64,000 nucleotides of DNA from an uncultured Pirellulaceae bacterium (GTDB lineage Bacteria > Planctomycetota > Planctomycetia > Pirellulales > Pirellulaceae). Below the pieces are notes generated by a model that worked only from the letters and a program-made list of their open reading frames with translations, did not search any database and was not told the DNA's origin. The translations under genes were made by a program, and so were the position numbers. The DNA lies in contig CALKGE010000001.1 in assembly GCA_938084685.1 (NCBI GenBank), forward strand, positions 806,001-870,000, given 5' to 3'. Of this stretch, positions 11,601 to 19,580 are shown in pieces (position 1 is the stretch's first letter; each line of letters opens with the position of its first letter).

Positions 11601-11629
11601 TCTACCAAAATCAGGGGGGCTTAACAATC
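11601..11629 (-). promoter_or_regulatory. Candidate sigma-70-type promoter of gyrA
   Basis: On the minus strand TTGTTA (11629-11624) and TAGAAT (11606-11601) are separated by exactly 17 bp, matching 4/6 and 5/6 of the housekeeping consensus. The implied transcript start lies near 11594, giving a leader of about 85 bases before the TTG start of gyrA. Confidence 0.55.
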
Positions 11630-11640
11630 ACCCCCTGACT
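11613..11640. promoter_or_regulatory. G/C-arm dyad around the gyrA -35 box
   Basis: A perfect 8-bp inverted repeat, TCAGGGGG (11613-11620) and CCCCCTGA (11633-11640), flanks a 12-bp centre that contains the candidate -35 hexamer of gyrA. The placement suits an operator for a dimeric repressor, or a supercoiling-sensitive extrusion site. A similar G5/C5 dyad lies upstream of the giant gene at 44078-44097. Confidence 0.45.
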
Positions 11641-11874
11641 TTCGATCAGCTATCCTAAGTAACTGAAAAATAAGGAGTTACGAGTGTTTTTGTGAGAATG
11701 TTTTGCGGGTTGGTCGGGAGAGTATTCAGGGAATACAGATTAGCCGGAAACCGAGTGTCGTGGCGAGGCGCGACTAAACGCCACAGATAAGGCCTCATAA
11801 GCGGCTGGGAAGAAGAGAAGGTCCTGATGCCGTGATGGGACTAATGGAGTCCCTCGTCGCGTTTTCAGAGCGAT

Positions 11875-12000
11875 TTAGCTACCTGGAGCTAACCAACGCT
11901 GCCACTCCAGATACATTAAGACGGTGGATGTTGTGACCGCGAAAAAGGACAACACCAGTAGCATCGTATATACGTTAAGTCGAATTTTCTGTTTCAACAT
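11875..12000 (-). CDS. 41-residue single-pass membrane microprotein
   Basis: A short reading frame: ATG at 12000, TAA at 11875, 41 residues. It begins MLKQKIRLNVYTM with four basic residues, continues with a hydrophobic run (MLLVLSFFAVTTSTVLMYL, ~13-31) and ends EWQRWLAPGS. This is the layout of a single-pass membrane peptide with the N-terminus inside. An AGGA motif lies about 9 bases before the ATG, and the frame starts 33 bp after the end of the coiled-coil membrane protein gene on the same strand, so the two are probably co-transcribed. I do not recognise a family. Confidence 0.6.
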   Translation of the reverse strand: MLKQKIRLNVYTMLLVLSFFAVTTSTVLMYLEWQRWLAPGS

Positions 12001-12033
12001 CAGTTCAATCCTGTCGATTGATCACACTGGTGA

Positions 12034-12855
12034 TTAGTTTAGGCTGGTGATAACGTTGTCGTCCTTGCGAATCTGCCCCTTTTGATATTCAGGGAGAATC
12101 TCGCAGACAGCGGAACTTGGTTGCGTCTCGCGAATCTTTACCCGACCCAGGTACAGAGCTCCACGATAGACATCCAACTGATGTCCGACTCGAAGTCCAT
12201 CGTCCTGCCCGAGTGAGATCTGCAAGAGGTCTTTCTGAATTGCGATGACTCGACCATCAAGTTCTGGCGGTTTGTCGTAGGTATCGGTGAATGGGTCCAA
12301 CCCATTTGCCTGTAAAGTACTATGGGCACGACCGATCTCGTTTGTCAGCTGCTTTTCACGTTGCTGTGCCAGTGATTGCAGACTTTTTAAGTGGTTCACT
12401 TCGTCAGTTAGTGTCAGGATTTGAGCGAAAAAGATGTCGGTACGCTGTTGGGCGTCATTGATATCTTTCCGCAGGCTTTCTACTTCGTCCGTCAGTTGCT
12501 TTTTCGTTGCCTCGGCAATTCGCAATGCATCCGAGAGGTCGTTACTTCGTACCTGAGTGGTTTTGACAATCTCTTCTTTGTCAGCCAGATCCGCGGCGAT
12601 AGCTTCCACTTGTGTTTCCAAAGCGGCTAATGCATAAGCTCGAGCAATCCGTTCCCGCTTTAAGCTGGCTTCCACCGCAATTTTTTCGTTTTCTAAAGTG
12701 GTACGCACACCTTCCAAATTGTCATTACGCTCGGTAACCTCTCTCGCTGCAGTTTGTAAATCAACGTGAGTTTGATAGACCGTGATCGAGAATCCCATGA
12801 ACAATAAGCTCATGATGAAAATCAAAACGGTGAATATTTTTCCAATTAGTGTCAT
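12034..12855 (-). CDS. Membrane-anchored coiled-coil protein
   Basis: A 273-residue protein. Residues ~5-28 form one hydrophobic segment (IFTVLIFIMSLLFMGFSITV), probably an uncleaved anchor. Residues ~30-185 are a long heptad-type coiled coil rich in Glu, Lys, Gln and Leu. The C-terminal ~80 residues are globular (GRVIAIQKDLLQISLGQDDG, then VGHQLDVYRG and YLGRVKI), a small beta domain reminiscent of the region after the coil in MreC-like or flagellar-assembly-like proteins, but I cannot assign a family. The microprotein follows 33 bp downstream. The role is likely structural at the membrane (inference). Confidence 0.75.
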   Translation of the reverse strand: MTLIGKIFTVLIFIMSLLFMGFSITVYQTHVDLQTAAREVTERNDNLEGVRTTLENEKIAVEASLKRERIARAYALAALETQVEAIAADLADKEEIVKTTQVRSNDLSDALRIAEATKKQLTDEVESLRKDINDAQQRTDIFFAQILTLTDEVNHLKSLQSLAQQREKQLTNEIGRAHSTLQANGLDPFTDTYDKPPELDGRVIAIQKDLLQISLGQDDGLRVGHQLDVYRGALYLGRVKIRETQPSSAVCEILPEYQKGQIRKDDNVITSLN

Positions 12856-13070
12856 GACACTACCGCTCTTTTTAATGAATAACCGGTGGTTAGTTCTGAA
12901 CTAAGCAGGTGGTTTTGAGGATTTCTATATTCTAAACGACGTAAATACCAACTTAGCGCAAGCAATCGATACAATCGCTCATTCTTCAAGTTCGGACAAA
13001 CATACCTGCTGAAATCAATATAAGTCCCAGTTTTTGCGAATGTCAATCATTTAGTGTTAAACTGGGTAGT

Positions 13071-13101
13071 TTGGTCGGTGTGAAAATAAAATACCAACCA
13101 A
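13071..13101. terminator. Possible weak terminator after lnt
   Basis: An inverted repeat, TTGGTCGGT (13071-13079) and ACCAACCAA (13093-13101), with one G/T wobble and an A/T-rich 13-base loop lies about 50 bp past the lnt stop. There is no clean T-run, so termination is uncertain. Confidence 0.3.
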
Positions 13102-13150
13102 ATCTGACTGGGGTGTTACGTGCGATCCAACTGTCTGGAGTTTCAAGTCT

Positions 13151-14944
13151 TCAGTTGGATTTCTGCTTGGCATTAGACTCCGCAGACAAGTTGGCAATGA
13201 GTGCTTTCCCCAAAGAAATCAGGGTGATCAGCCCGCACAGCATTGCAAACAGGTCGCCATATAAAAGATAGAAACTATCACCGGACGACCTTCCCACTTT
13301 GGCGATGACAAATCCTGCTTGCGTTTTCTCAACCTGAGCATTCACAGCTCCAGAAGGAGCAACCCAGCCAGAAATGCCAGTATTGGCTGCGATCAGATTA
13401 GGCCGTCTTAACTCGACTGCCCGCATGATATTGCTACGAAAATGAAGATCCAGCATGGAAGATCCCCAAAACCAACCGTCGTTCGTAAGATTGAGTATCA
13501 CATCAGGACGCCGGCCATTGTGACCAACCGCCAGAATCATCTCCCGGGTTCGGTGAGGAACCGTGCTTTCAAAACAGATATTGGGACTAAACGTAATACC
13601 ATCAATCGAAAAAGTCATGTCCGTATCACCTGCCGCCAGCGGACTGATGGGAAGCAGGTTGTAGAGTGCAGGAAACAGGTTGCCCAAGGGTATGTATTCG
13701 CCAAACATCACGAGATGGTTTTTGTGATACACGTCAAGTATTTCCCCTTCCGGTGACAGCAGCACCGCTGTGTTATAAGACGGTGTGTTAGGCTTTGTCA
13801 GATCGACAGAACTTGTACCGCCGATCAGCATTGCCTTGCCCGCTCCATTTCCATGCTGATGGTCATTGAGATAGCTGAGCACGGTTTTATGGCTCCTGGC
13901 TTGTCCCGTTTGCACTCGAGTTGCCCACTGGCGGATTTGCTGCTGATCCTGAGCTGCTCCCGCGGGCTGGGCTGGGACGTGCAGGACAGTATCTGCCTTT
14001 CCGGTAATCATCAATGGGCCGACTGGATACATCGATTCAGGCCATACCAGCAGCTGCAGCCTGGGTTCTTCTCGTAGCGCAAGAACCGACTGTTGATTGT
14101 AGGTCTGCTGCTTTTTCTGTTCCTTTCTCTCGTATTCGTCGTACGGCAGTTCAAACTCGGTGTACGTGACGCCCTGAATGAGTCCCACCGAAACAGTAGC
14201 TCGAGTGTCGTTGCTGGATTCATTAAAACGATTCAACTGGGTTTGTCCGTATACCCAGCAGGTACTCAGGATGCAGACCAGGCAGACGGTCTCGATCATC
14301 AGAGCTACCGTAGAGTTCGCTTGGTAACCTGGCGGTCTGTCAGGTCGCCTCCACTGATTGACACGCGAGGCGATACGAAACAGCAGTCCGGCTCCCAATA
14401 CCACAACGAACGACACAGCGAACCCACCTCCCAGGTCTGCTATTTGGATTAACCAGAGTTGGTTCACCTGGGAATGGGAAAGCGAACCCATGGAAAAACC
14501 GGAGATGACATAGCCTCGAATCCATTCGACACATACCCAGCTGATGGCGGCTGCCCAGGAGAGCGGTAGCTGCAACTGGTGACGGATGACTCGGGCACTC
14601 ATCACGAACAACGGCAGGTAGATTCCCAGGTAAAGAGACAAAGCCACCCATCCAAAGTAGGTCGTCCAGTGGGCTAAGCGCATGCCTTGCAATAATGCCA
14701 ACCAGAACAGGACGTGAAACAGATAGAGGCTGAAATAAGTTCCTTTGGCTGGTTGCCCGTTGCGGTCAGGGTGATTCACGGCTACCAGAGGAATCCAGCA
14801 GGCCGGTGCCAGCCAGGCCATCCAACTCCATCCAAGCGGAGGCAGGCAGGTATAGAGCAGGCAGTTGCCCAGAAATCCGTAGAGAACAGGAGAAAACCTG
14901 AGCAATGGATCTCTGGTGTCGTCTGTAGGTTGAATTAAATTCAT
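13151..14944 (-). CDS. lnt: Apolipoprotein N-acyltransferase
   Basis: A 597-residue inner-membrane enzyme that adds the third acyl chain to lipoproteins. The N-terminal ~230 residues hold several hydrophobic membrane segments; the C-terminal half is a nitrilase-type domain. The catalytic triad is visible: Glu in WPES, Lys in YHKNHLVMFGEYIPLG and Cys in ICFEST. A final membrane segment ends the protein. An ATG at 14944 is preferred over an in-frame start at 15037, because the latter overlaps moeA by 80 bp and lacks the AAGGGTGG ribosome site seen before 14944. It is the last gene of pabA-moeA-lnt. Its presence implies triacylated lipoproteins. Confidence 0.93.
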   Translation of the reverse strand: MNLIQPTDDTRDPLLRFSPVLYGFLGNCLLYTCLPPLGWSWMAWLAPACWIPLVAVNHPDRNGQPAKGTYFSLYLFHVLFWLALLQGMRLAHWTTYFGWVALSLYLGIYLPLFVMSARVIRHQLQLPLSWAAAISWVCVEWIRGYVISGFSMGSLSHSQVNQLWLIQIADLGGGFAVSFVVVLGAGLLFRIASRVNQWRRPDRPPGYQANSTVALMIETVCLVCILSTCWVYGQTQLNRFNESSNDTRATVSVGLIQGVTYTEFELPYDEYERKEQKKQQTYNQQSVLALREEPRLQLLVWPESMYPVGPLMITGKADTVLHVPAQPAGAAQDQQQIRQWATRVQTGQARSHKTVLSYLNDHQHGNGAGKAMLIGGTSSVDLTKPNTPSYNTAVLLSPEGEILDVYHKNHLVMFGEYIPLGNLFPALYNLLPISPLAAGDTDMTFSIDGITFSPNICFESTVPHRTREMILAVGHNGRRPDVILNLTNDGWFWGSSMLDLHFRSNIMRAVELRRPNLIAANTGISGWVAPSGAVNAQVEKTQAGFVIAKVGRSSGDSFYLLYGDLFAMLCGLITLISLGKALIANLSAESNAKQKSN

Positions 14945-14957
14945 ACCACCCTTGTGA

Positions 14958-16166
14958 TCAGGAAGGAATTTCAAACACAGTAATTGTCTGGCCTTTCGGG
15001 TAGAGCTGGTTTCCTGCTGGAAAGAAAGCGAGTGCATTGGCTTCGCTCAACGTACGTTGATCGGCCGAACCTTTCCAAGCCAGAGCGGTAACGTAGCGGG
15101 TTCCATTGTCCTGTGTCAATCGAGCCGGGAAATAGGTTGGCCGGTCTCCTCGTTGCTGGTAATCCGCAGTCAACACGGCCGAGGATGTCCGCAGGTTTTC
15201 GGACTCTACACCTACCAGTTGAGAAATAACCGGAGCGACAAAAAGCAGGAAACAGACGAGGCTACTGACCGGATTTCCCGGCAGGCCAAACACCAGTGTC
15301 TGATGATTTTCCTGTTGCCGAACTCCAAACCAAAGCGGTTTCCCCGGCTTGAGATTAACTTTGTGGAATACTTGCTGCACACCCAATTCGTTCAGAACGG
15401 CCGGCACCAGATCTTTGACTCCTGCCGAAACACCTCCGGAGAGCACCAATATATCGGCCTGCAGCCCACGAGCAATCAGTTTGGTGAGTTCATCCGGGTC
15501 ATCTCTGCCGATCCCCAGCGAACTGGCCAGAGCACCGTATGTCGTGCCAAGCGTACTCAAAAGCGGGCCATTGGAATTGCGGATTTGACCGTTCTGTGGT
15601 GTTGTTGACACATCAACAAGTTCATCTCCGGTACTGATGATCGCCAGCTTCGGTTGCTGATACACCGGGATCTGGCTGTATCCGATCTCGGCCATAATCC
15701 CAACTTCAATCGGCCGGATCCTGGTTCCAGCCGGGAGGATGGTCTCGCCTCTGGATAACGACGTGGCTCTCCGCATGACGTTGGTTTCCGGAAGGATCTG
15801 TTCGAGATTGATGGTGACCTGCTGGCCCTGTCGACTTGTTTGCTCGACCATGACAACGGCATTTGCTCCGTCTGGCAACGGAGCTCCGGTCATGATCTGA
15901 ATTGCCGTGTTACGAGTCAGGCTCTTTGTTGGAGTCTGCCCTGCTATGACTTCGTCCAGTATCTCGAGTGTCACGCCGGAGGTAATGTCTGCGGCAATGA
16001 CGGCATAGCCATCGACCAATGATTTATCGTAAGGAGGCGAGTCGATATCGCTTGGCAGATCTTCGGCCAAAACGCGCGTGATGCTCTCTTCAAGCGAACA
16101 AAGGGAGCTACGGCGTTTGGGTAGCCGAGCCATGATCTCCGCCAGAGCTTGATCGACGCTAATCAT
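14958..16166 (-). CDS. moeA: Molybdopterin molybdotransferase MoeA
   Basis: A 402-residue enzyme that inserts molybdate into adenylylated molybdopterin. Family features are the SPPYDKSLVDGYAV segment near the N-terminus (substrate-binding Asp), MTGAPLPDGANAVVMVE, a MoaB/Mog-like domain with ISTGDELVD, IRNSNG, LSGGVSAG and the FGLPGNPVS motif, and a C-terminal beta domain. Normal length. Its start overlaps the stop of pabA/trpG by 4 bp (ATGA), which indicates translational coupling; lnt follows 13 bp downstream. The window holds no other molybdenum cofactor gene or obvious molybdoenzyme. Confidence 0.95.
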   Translation of the reverse strand: MISVDQALAEIMARLPKRRSSLCSLEESITRVLAEDLPSDIDSPPYDKSLVDGYAVIAADITSGVTLEILDEVIAGQTPTKSLTRNTAIQIMTGAPLPDGANAVVMVEQTSRQGQQVTINLEQILPETNVMRRATSLSRGETILPAGTRIRPIEVGIMAEIGYSQIPVYQQPKLAIISTGDELVDVSTTPQNGQIRNSNGPLLSTLGTTYGALASSLGIGRDDPDELTKLIARGLQADILVLSGGVSAGVKDLVPAVLNELGVQQVFHKVNLKPGKPLWFGVRQQENHQTLVFGLPGNPVSSLVCFLLFVAPVISQLVGVESENLRTSSAVLTADYQQRGDRPTYFPARLTQDNGTRYVTALAWKGSADQRTLSEANALAFFPAGNQLYPKGQTITVFEIPS

Positions 16167-16750
16167 ATCGACAGTTCAAGAAAGCGTTGAAGAATCGTCG
16201 GTCCGACATCTGAGAGGAAGCTTTCAGGATGAAATTGCCAGCCGATCAAAGGATAGGACTTGTGCCGGATCGCCATGATTTCAGTGGAGCCATCAGGGGC
16301 AGCAGCCCACGCAGCGACTTCAAATTCGTCACTCAACGTATCTGGCTGGATCACCAGACTGTGGTAGCGTGTCGCAATGAAGGGATTAGGCAGGCCGGCG
16401 AAAATTCCCTCGTTGTCGTGATGGATGGAATCCGTTTTTCCATGCATCAACTGTTTCGCTCGGACAATGGTAGCTCCCGTTGATTGTCCGATTGACTGAT
16501 GTCCCAGGCAAACTCCCAGAATTGGAACCTTCCCTTTCATATGCGAGATGACGTCCATGCTAACGCCAGCTTCGGTGGGCGTGCAGGGTCCAGGTGAAAT
16601 AATGATATGAGACGGATTGAGTTCTTCCACCTGCTGCGGAGTAATCTGATCATTACGAAACACTCGGATATCCAATGTCGGATCATATTCACCCAACCGT
16701 TGTACCAGATTGTAAGTGAAGGAATCGTAATTATCGATGAGTAGAATCAT
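16163..16750 (-). CDS. pabA: Aminodeoxychorismate/anthranilate synthase glutamine amidotransferase
   Basis: A 195-residue class I glutamine amidotransferase that supplies ammonia to chorismate. It starts MILLIDNYDSFTYNL, the hallmark of the PabA/TrpG group. The catalytic triad is Cys81 (GVCLGHQ), His174 and Glu176 (FHPES); the oxyanion strand SPGPCTP and the late RYHSLV are present. Sequence alone does not say whether folate (PabA) or tryptophan (TrpG) is the product; many bacteria use one subunit for both. It is first in the operon with moeA and lnt, and divergent from nadA across 241 bp that should hold both promoters. Confidence 0.93.
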   Translation of the reverse strand: MILLIDNYDSFTYNLVQRLGEYDPTLDIRVFRNDQITPQQVEELNPSHIIISPGPCTPTEAGVSMDVISHMKGKVPILGVCLGHQSIGQSTGATIVRAKQLMHGKTDSIHHDNEGIFAGLPNPFIATRYHSLVIQPDTLSDEFEVAAWAAAPDGSTEIMAIRHKSYPLIGWQFHPESFLSDVGPTILQRFLELSI

Positions 16751-16991
16751 GAGGACTTATTGCGAGCATGAGTACCATTGTTGATTAGGTTATTTTAACG
16801 TAGCCGAGTAAGTTATCGAGGGCGGGACCCAATAGGAATTTTCCTTTCTTCCCTGGTTTTACTTTTAATGCTGCGTTTGAGTTTGGGATGCAGAACAGAT
16901 TTAATTTGGCGATTCCCAAGAATCGAATGGGCGATAATAATGTTAGTTACGTGACTTAGTCGATTGTCTGTTTTTTTGAGAACTGGAATTC

Positions 16992-18125
16992 ATGAGTATT
17001 GCAACCGAGCGGCCTCTACCGGATATCGCCAGCTATAAATCTCTGGACAATGACGAGCTCTCAGCTCGGATAGAACGAGTGCGTGAGGCAATGGGCCCTG
17101 AGCTATTAATCCTTGGGCATCACTATCAGCAGGACGAAGTGATTGCTCATAGTGATCTGCGAGGTGACAGCTACCAGTTAAGCCAGATGGCTGCGGAGAA
17201 TACGGACTGCAAACACATCGTTTTTTGCGGTGTTCACTTTATGGCCGAAACAGCGGACATTCTTGCCAATCGCCCAGAAGTTTTGAATCAGCGTGGTTAC
17301 CGGGTATCGGTCACGCTTCCTGATATTGCCGCAGGCTGCTCCATGGCAGACATGGCGGCCATTGAGCAGGTGGAGGATTGTTGGACTGATCTGGGAGAAG
17401 TCATTGACACCAGTGATATTACTCCGGTTACCTACATCAATTCGGCAGCCAGCCTGAAAGCATTTGTTGGAAAACATAACGGGATCGTCTGCACCTCAAG
17501 TAACGCGTCAGCGGTACTCGAGTGGGCATTCAAACGGACGAGTCGGGTGTTGTTCTTCCCGGATCAGCATCTGGGTCGGAACACCAGTCTAAAAATGGGG
17601 ATCACCAATGACCAGATGCCGGTCTGGGATCCGTATCAACTTGAAATGGGTGGTAACACCGAAGAGGCGATTGAAAACAGCAAAGTGATTCTTTGGAAGG
17701 GACACTGCAGTGTTCATCAGATGTTCCAGCCGGAACATGTCGAGACGTTTCGTAAGCAGCACCCAGGTATCCACATTATGGTACATCCCGAATGTCCTCA
17801 GGAAGTCAACGATCTTGCTGACGTCTCTGGCTCAACGGGAAAAATCATTGAAGTCATCAAAAACGCTGAGCCTGGATCCAAATGGGCAATCGGGACAGAA
17901 TTACATCTGGTGAACCGTCTCAAAAAGGAACATCCTGAGCTGGAGATTCACTTTTTGTCACCTGTGGTTTGCATGTGCGCAACCATGTACCGTATTGATT
18001 TGGCTCACCTGTGCTGGAGTCTTGAGAATCTGGCCAATGGAACTCAGGTCAACGCGATTCGTGTGGATGACGAGGTGGCCGAGTGGTCGTTGGTGGCACT
18101 TGAGCGGATGCTCAGTGTGAAATAA
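16992..18125 (+). CDS. nadA: Quinolinate synthase
   Basis: A 377-residue [4Fe-4S] enzyme that condenses iminoaspartate with dihydroxyacetone phosphate to quinolinate in NAD synthesis. Recognised motifs are LGHHYQQDEV (~41-50), FCGVHFMAETADIL, AAGCSMADM with Cys116, the CTSSNAS loop, WKGHCSVH with Cys239, HPECP and VVCMCAT (Cys327/329) near the end; three of these Cys hold the cluster in the family. It has no nadB or nadC neighbour. It is a single-gene unit that ends in a strong hairpin terminator. Confidence 0.96.
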   Translation: MSIATERPLPDIASYKSLDNDELSARIERVREAMGPELLILGHHYQQDEVIAHSDLRGDSYQLSQMAAENTDCKHIVFCGVHFMAETADILANRPEVLNQRGYRVSVTLPDIAAGCSMADMAAIEQVEDCWTDLGEVIDTSDITPVTYINSAASLKAFVGKHNGIVCTSSNASAVLEWAFKRTSRVLFFPDQHLGRNTSLKMGITNDQMPVWDPYQLEMGGNTEEAIENSKVILWKGHCSVHQMFQPEHVETFRKQHPGIHIMVHPECPQEVNDLADVSGSTGKIIEVIKNAEPGSKWAIGTELHLVNRLKKEHPELEIHFLSPVVCMCATMYRIDLAHLCWSLENLANGTQVNAIRVDDEVAEWSLVALERMLSVK

Positions 18126-18126
18126 A

Positions 18127-18152
18127 AAAACCGGACGTTGATGTCCGGTTTT
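18127..18152. terminator. Bidirectional intrinsic terminator between nadA and the KOW-like gene
   Basis: A perfect inverted repeat, AAAACCGGAC (18127-18136), loop GTTGAT, GTCCGGTTTT (18143-18152), starts two bases after the nadA stop. The A-rich left side and T-rich right side let it work in both directions, ending nadA and the convergent 18184-18780 gene. Confidence 0.88.
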
Positions 18153-18183
18153 CATTCGACGTTCATTGTTTTTTGCTCAGTCG

Positions 18184-18780
18184 TTACTGCGTATCCACTG
18201 TTCGGCAGTACTGTAATATGCCGTCAACGTCGCCTGCTTCTCTCAGAGCCTTAGCGTCTCCGGCGTCTCCGGCCGGAGCTGCCGCTGCAGGTTCTTCGGC
18301 TGGAGCCTCTTCTGCAGGTGCGGGTTCTTCTGCAACAGGTTCTTCAGCTGGAGCAGGTTCGGCATTTGCCGGAGCAGCTTCTTCGCCCGACGCACTGGCT
18401 CTGGCAGCAGCCAGCATGTCAGCCACACTCATACTGCCCGCATCGACCTTGGCCGGTGCAGGCTTTTCGGCAGCGGGAGCTGCAGCAGCAGGGGCCGGAG
18501 CTGGCTTGGCAGCGGGTGCCGGTTCGGCAGCCGGTACAGGAGTGGAAACGGTTTCCGTTTCATGCACAGGTTCGTCAACAAGCTTCAGAAAATCGACGTC
18601 GATATCGTACCAACCGATATTGTTGAATCCGTCAAACTCAACCAGAGCACGTCCGCTCATATTCACAGTCTTTACCGTACCGGTCAGTCCTTGAAAACGT
18701 CCTAATTCTGGACGATTGTCGACGACAACGAGCTGATCGGTGTAAATTCGCTTAAGGTTTTCAATGTGTTCGAAGACCAT
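18184..18780 (-). CDS. Conserved protein with KOW-like N-terminus and Ala/Pro/Glu-rich tail
   Basis: A 198-residue protein of unknown function. Residues ~1-75 look globular and include a small beta-barrel-like stretch (GRFQGLTGTVKTVNMSGRA, then LVEFDG) that resembles a KOW/SH3-like module. Residues ~80-180 are low-complexity Ala, Pro and Glu, probably a flexible linker, interrupted by SMSVADMLAAARA, a short amphipathic helix. The C-terminal ~20 residues are again ordered-looking (ALREAGDVDGILQYC). The tail resembles linkers of acyl-carrying or ribosome-associated proteins, but I do not assign a function. The upstream gap (18781-18885) contains a GTCCC/GGGAC inverted repeat at 18843-18862. Confidence 0.75.
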   Translation of the reverse strand: MVFEHIENLKRIYTDQLVVVDNRPELGRFQGLTGTVKTVNMSGRALVEFDGFNNIGWYDIDVDFLKLVDEPVHETETVSTPVPAAEPAPAAKPAPAPAAAAPAAEKPAPAKVDAGSMSVADMLAAARASASGEEAAPANAEPAPAEEPVAEEPAPAEEAPAEEPAAAAPAGDAGDAKALREAGDVDGILQYCRTVDTQ

Positions 18781-18885
18781 GGATCTATCCGTAAGTTAAT
18801 GAGTGATGAATCACGCTGATTCAACAATTCTTATCGTAGGGAGTCCCTTTTACAAGGGGGACAAATGGCGGGAAACAAAAGAGTC

Positions 18886-19458
18886 TTATCCGAATAGGCG
18901 GTATTTCCAGCGAACGGTAGCTGGCCAGCTGGGAGGCATTTCGGTGGGAGTGATTCTTATCAGGTTCCCATCAATTTCCAATTCGTCCAATTCGCCGCGT
19001 CCGGTGGACTCGATTTTGATCTGGCAGGTTCTACCGGCAATCGAAAGCTCGGCAATTTTTTGAATTGGGTCCACGATGGTAACCGGTACACTGCTACGAT
19101 ATGTCGTTCCCAGCGTTCCGGCCTCTTCATCCGCTATTCGGCAGGCTACATCAAACAGCAACGAACGTTGGGTATTGTCATTTTCAATACTCATCGACCA
19201 GTGACTATTACCAGCCATACCGACCATCAGTCCGACCTGACGACTTTGCGTACGCTGTTCCACAGACAACTGCTGTAATGCCGGACTGGGTGGCCAAGGT
19301 TCATCATCCGATCCTTCGACGCTTTCGAGTAATCGAAACGTCTGGTCGCCGGCAACCCAATCCACGACGTGGACATAACGGTCATCACGCCACTGCATGG
19401 AAGTGCGTAAGCCTGTGGCATCCGGGCCAATTGCTTCGAGATGCTGTAATTTAGACAC
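18886..19458 (-). CDS. Hypothetical protein downstream of prfB
   Basis: A 190-residue protein of unknown function. The frame is open up to a TTG at 19602 inside prfB, but a GTG at 19458 has a much better ribosome site (GAGGAA, 8-base spacer) and removes the overlap, so I prefer it; residues upstream of it look like read-through composition. The sequence is beta-rich (MQWRDDRYVHVVDWV, then LLESVEG), has no signal peptide or membrane segment, and ends ATVRWKYRLFG. It lies about 120 bp past the prfB stop on the same strand and is probably the last gene of the miaB-mnmA-prfB transcript. Confidence 0.65.
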   Translation of the reverse strand: MSKLQHLEAIGPDATGLRTSMQWRDDRYVHVVDWVAGDQTFRLLESVEGSDDEPWPPSPALQQLSVEQRTQSRQVGLMVGMAGNSHWSMSIENDNTQRSLLFDVACRIADEEAGTLGTTYRSSVPVTIVDPIQKIAELSIAGRTCQIKIESTGRGELDELEIDGNLIRITPTEMPPSWPATVRWKYRLFG

Positions 19459-19580
19459 GTATTGTGTTCCTCTAAATCTGCTCAGAGCTCGAAAAAACGA
19501 GCGTGTTGGTACGCCTCTGACGCCAGGGACTTCCTGAAGTGCTGCCGGGGAGTTCCTCCCGCCGGTCGGCGAACTGTATT

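Larger units (their letters stand above)
11510..11874. other. Intergenic region upstream of gyrA (365 bp)
   Basis: Apart from the promoter and dyad described separately, it holds two short inverted repeats: GTGGCG/CGCCAC (11760-11765 and 11779-11784) and GGGACT/AGTCCC (11837-11842 and 11848-11853). The second sits just past the microprotein stop codon and may mark the end of that transcript, although no T-run follows on the minus strand. I see no convincing gene or tRNA here. Confidence 0.5.

Noticed and set aside
11640-11874. A possible tRNA or structured RNA upstream of gyrA
   Set aside because: Short inverted repeats are present, but no cloverleaf, anticodon arm or T-loop sequence could be found.
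12852-13046. A 64-codon frame upstream of the coiled-coil gene
   Set aside because: It overlaps the start of the coiled-coil gene, lacks a ribosome site and encodes no recognisable protein; the region is more likely that gene's promoter.
14945-15037. N-terminal extension of lnt
   Set aside because: It would overlap moeA by 80 bp, is not membrane-like and lies before the better ATG at 14944.
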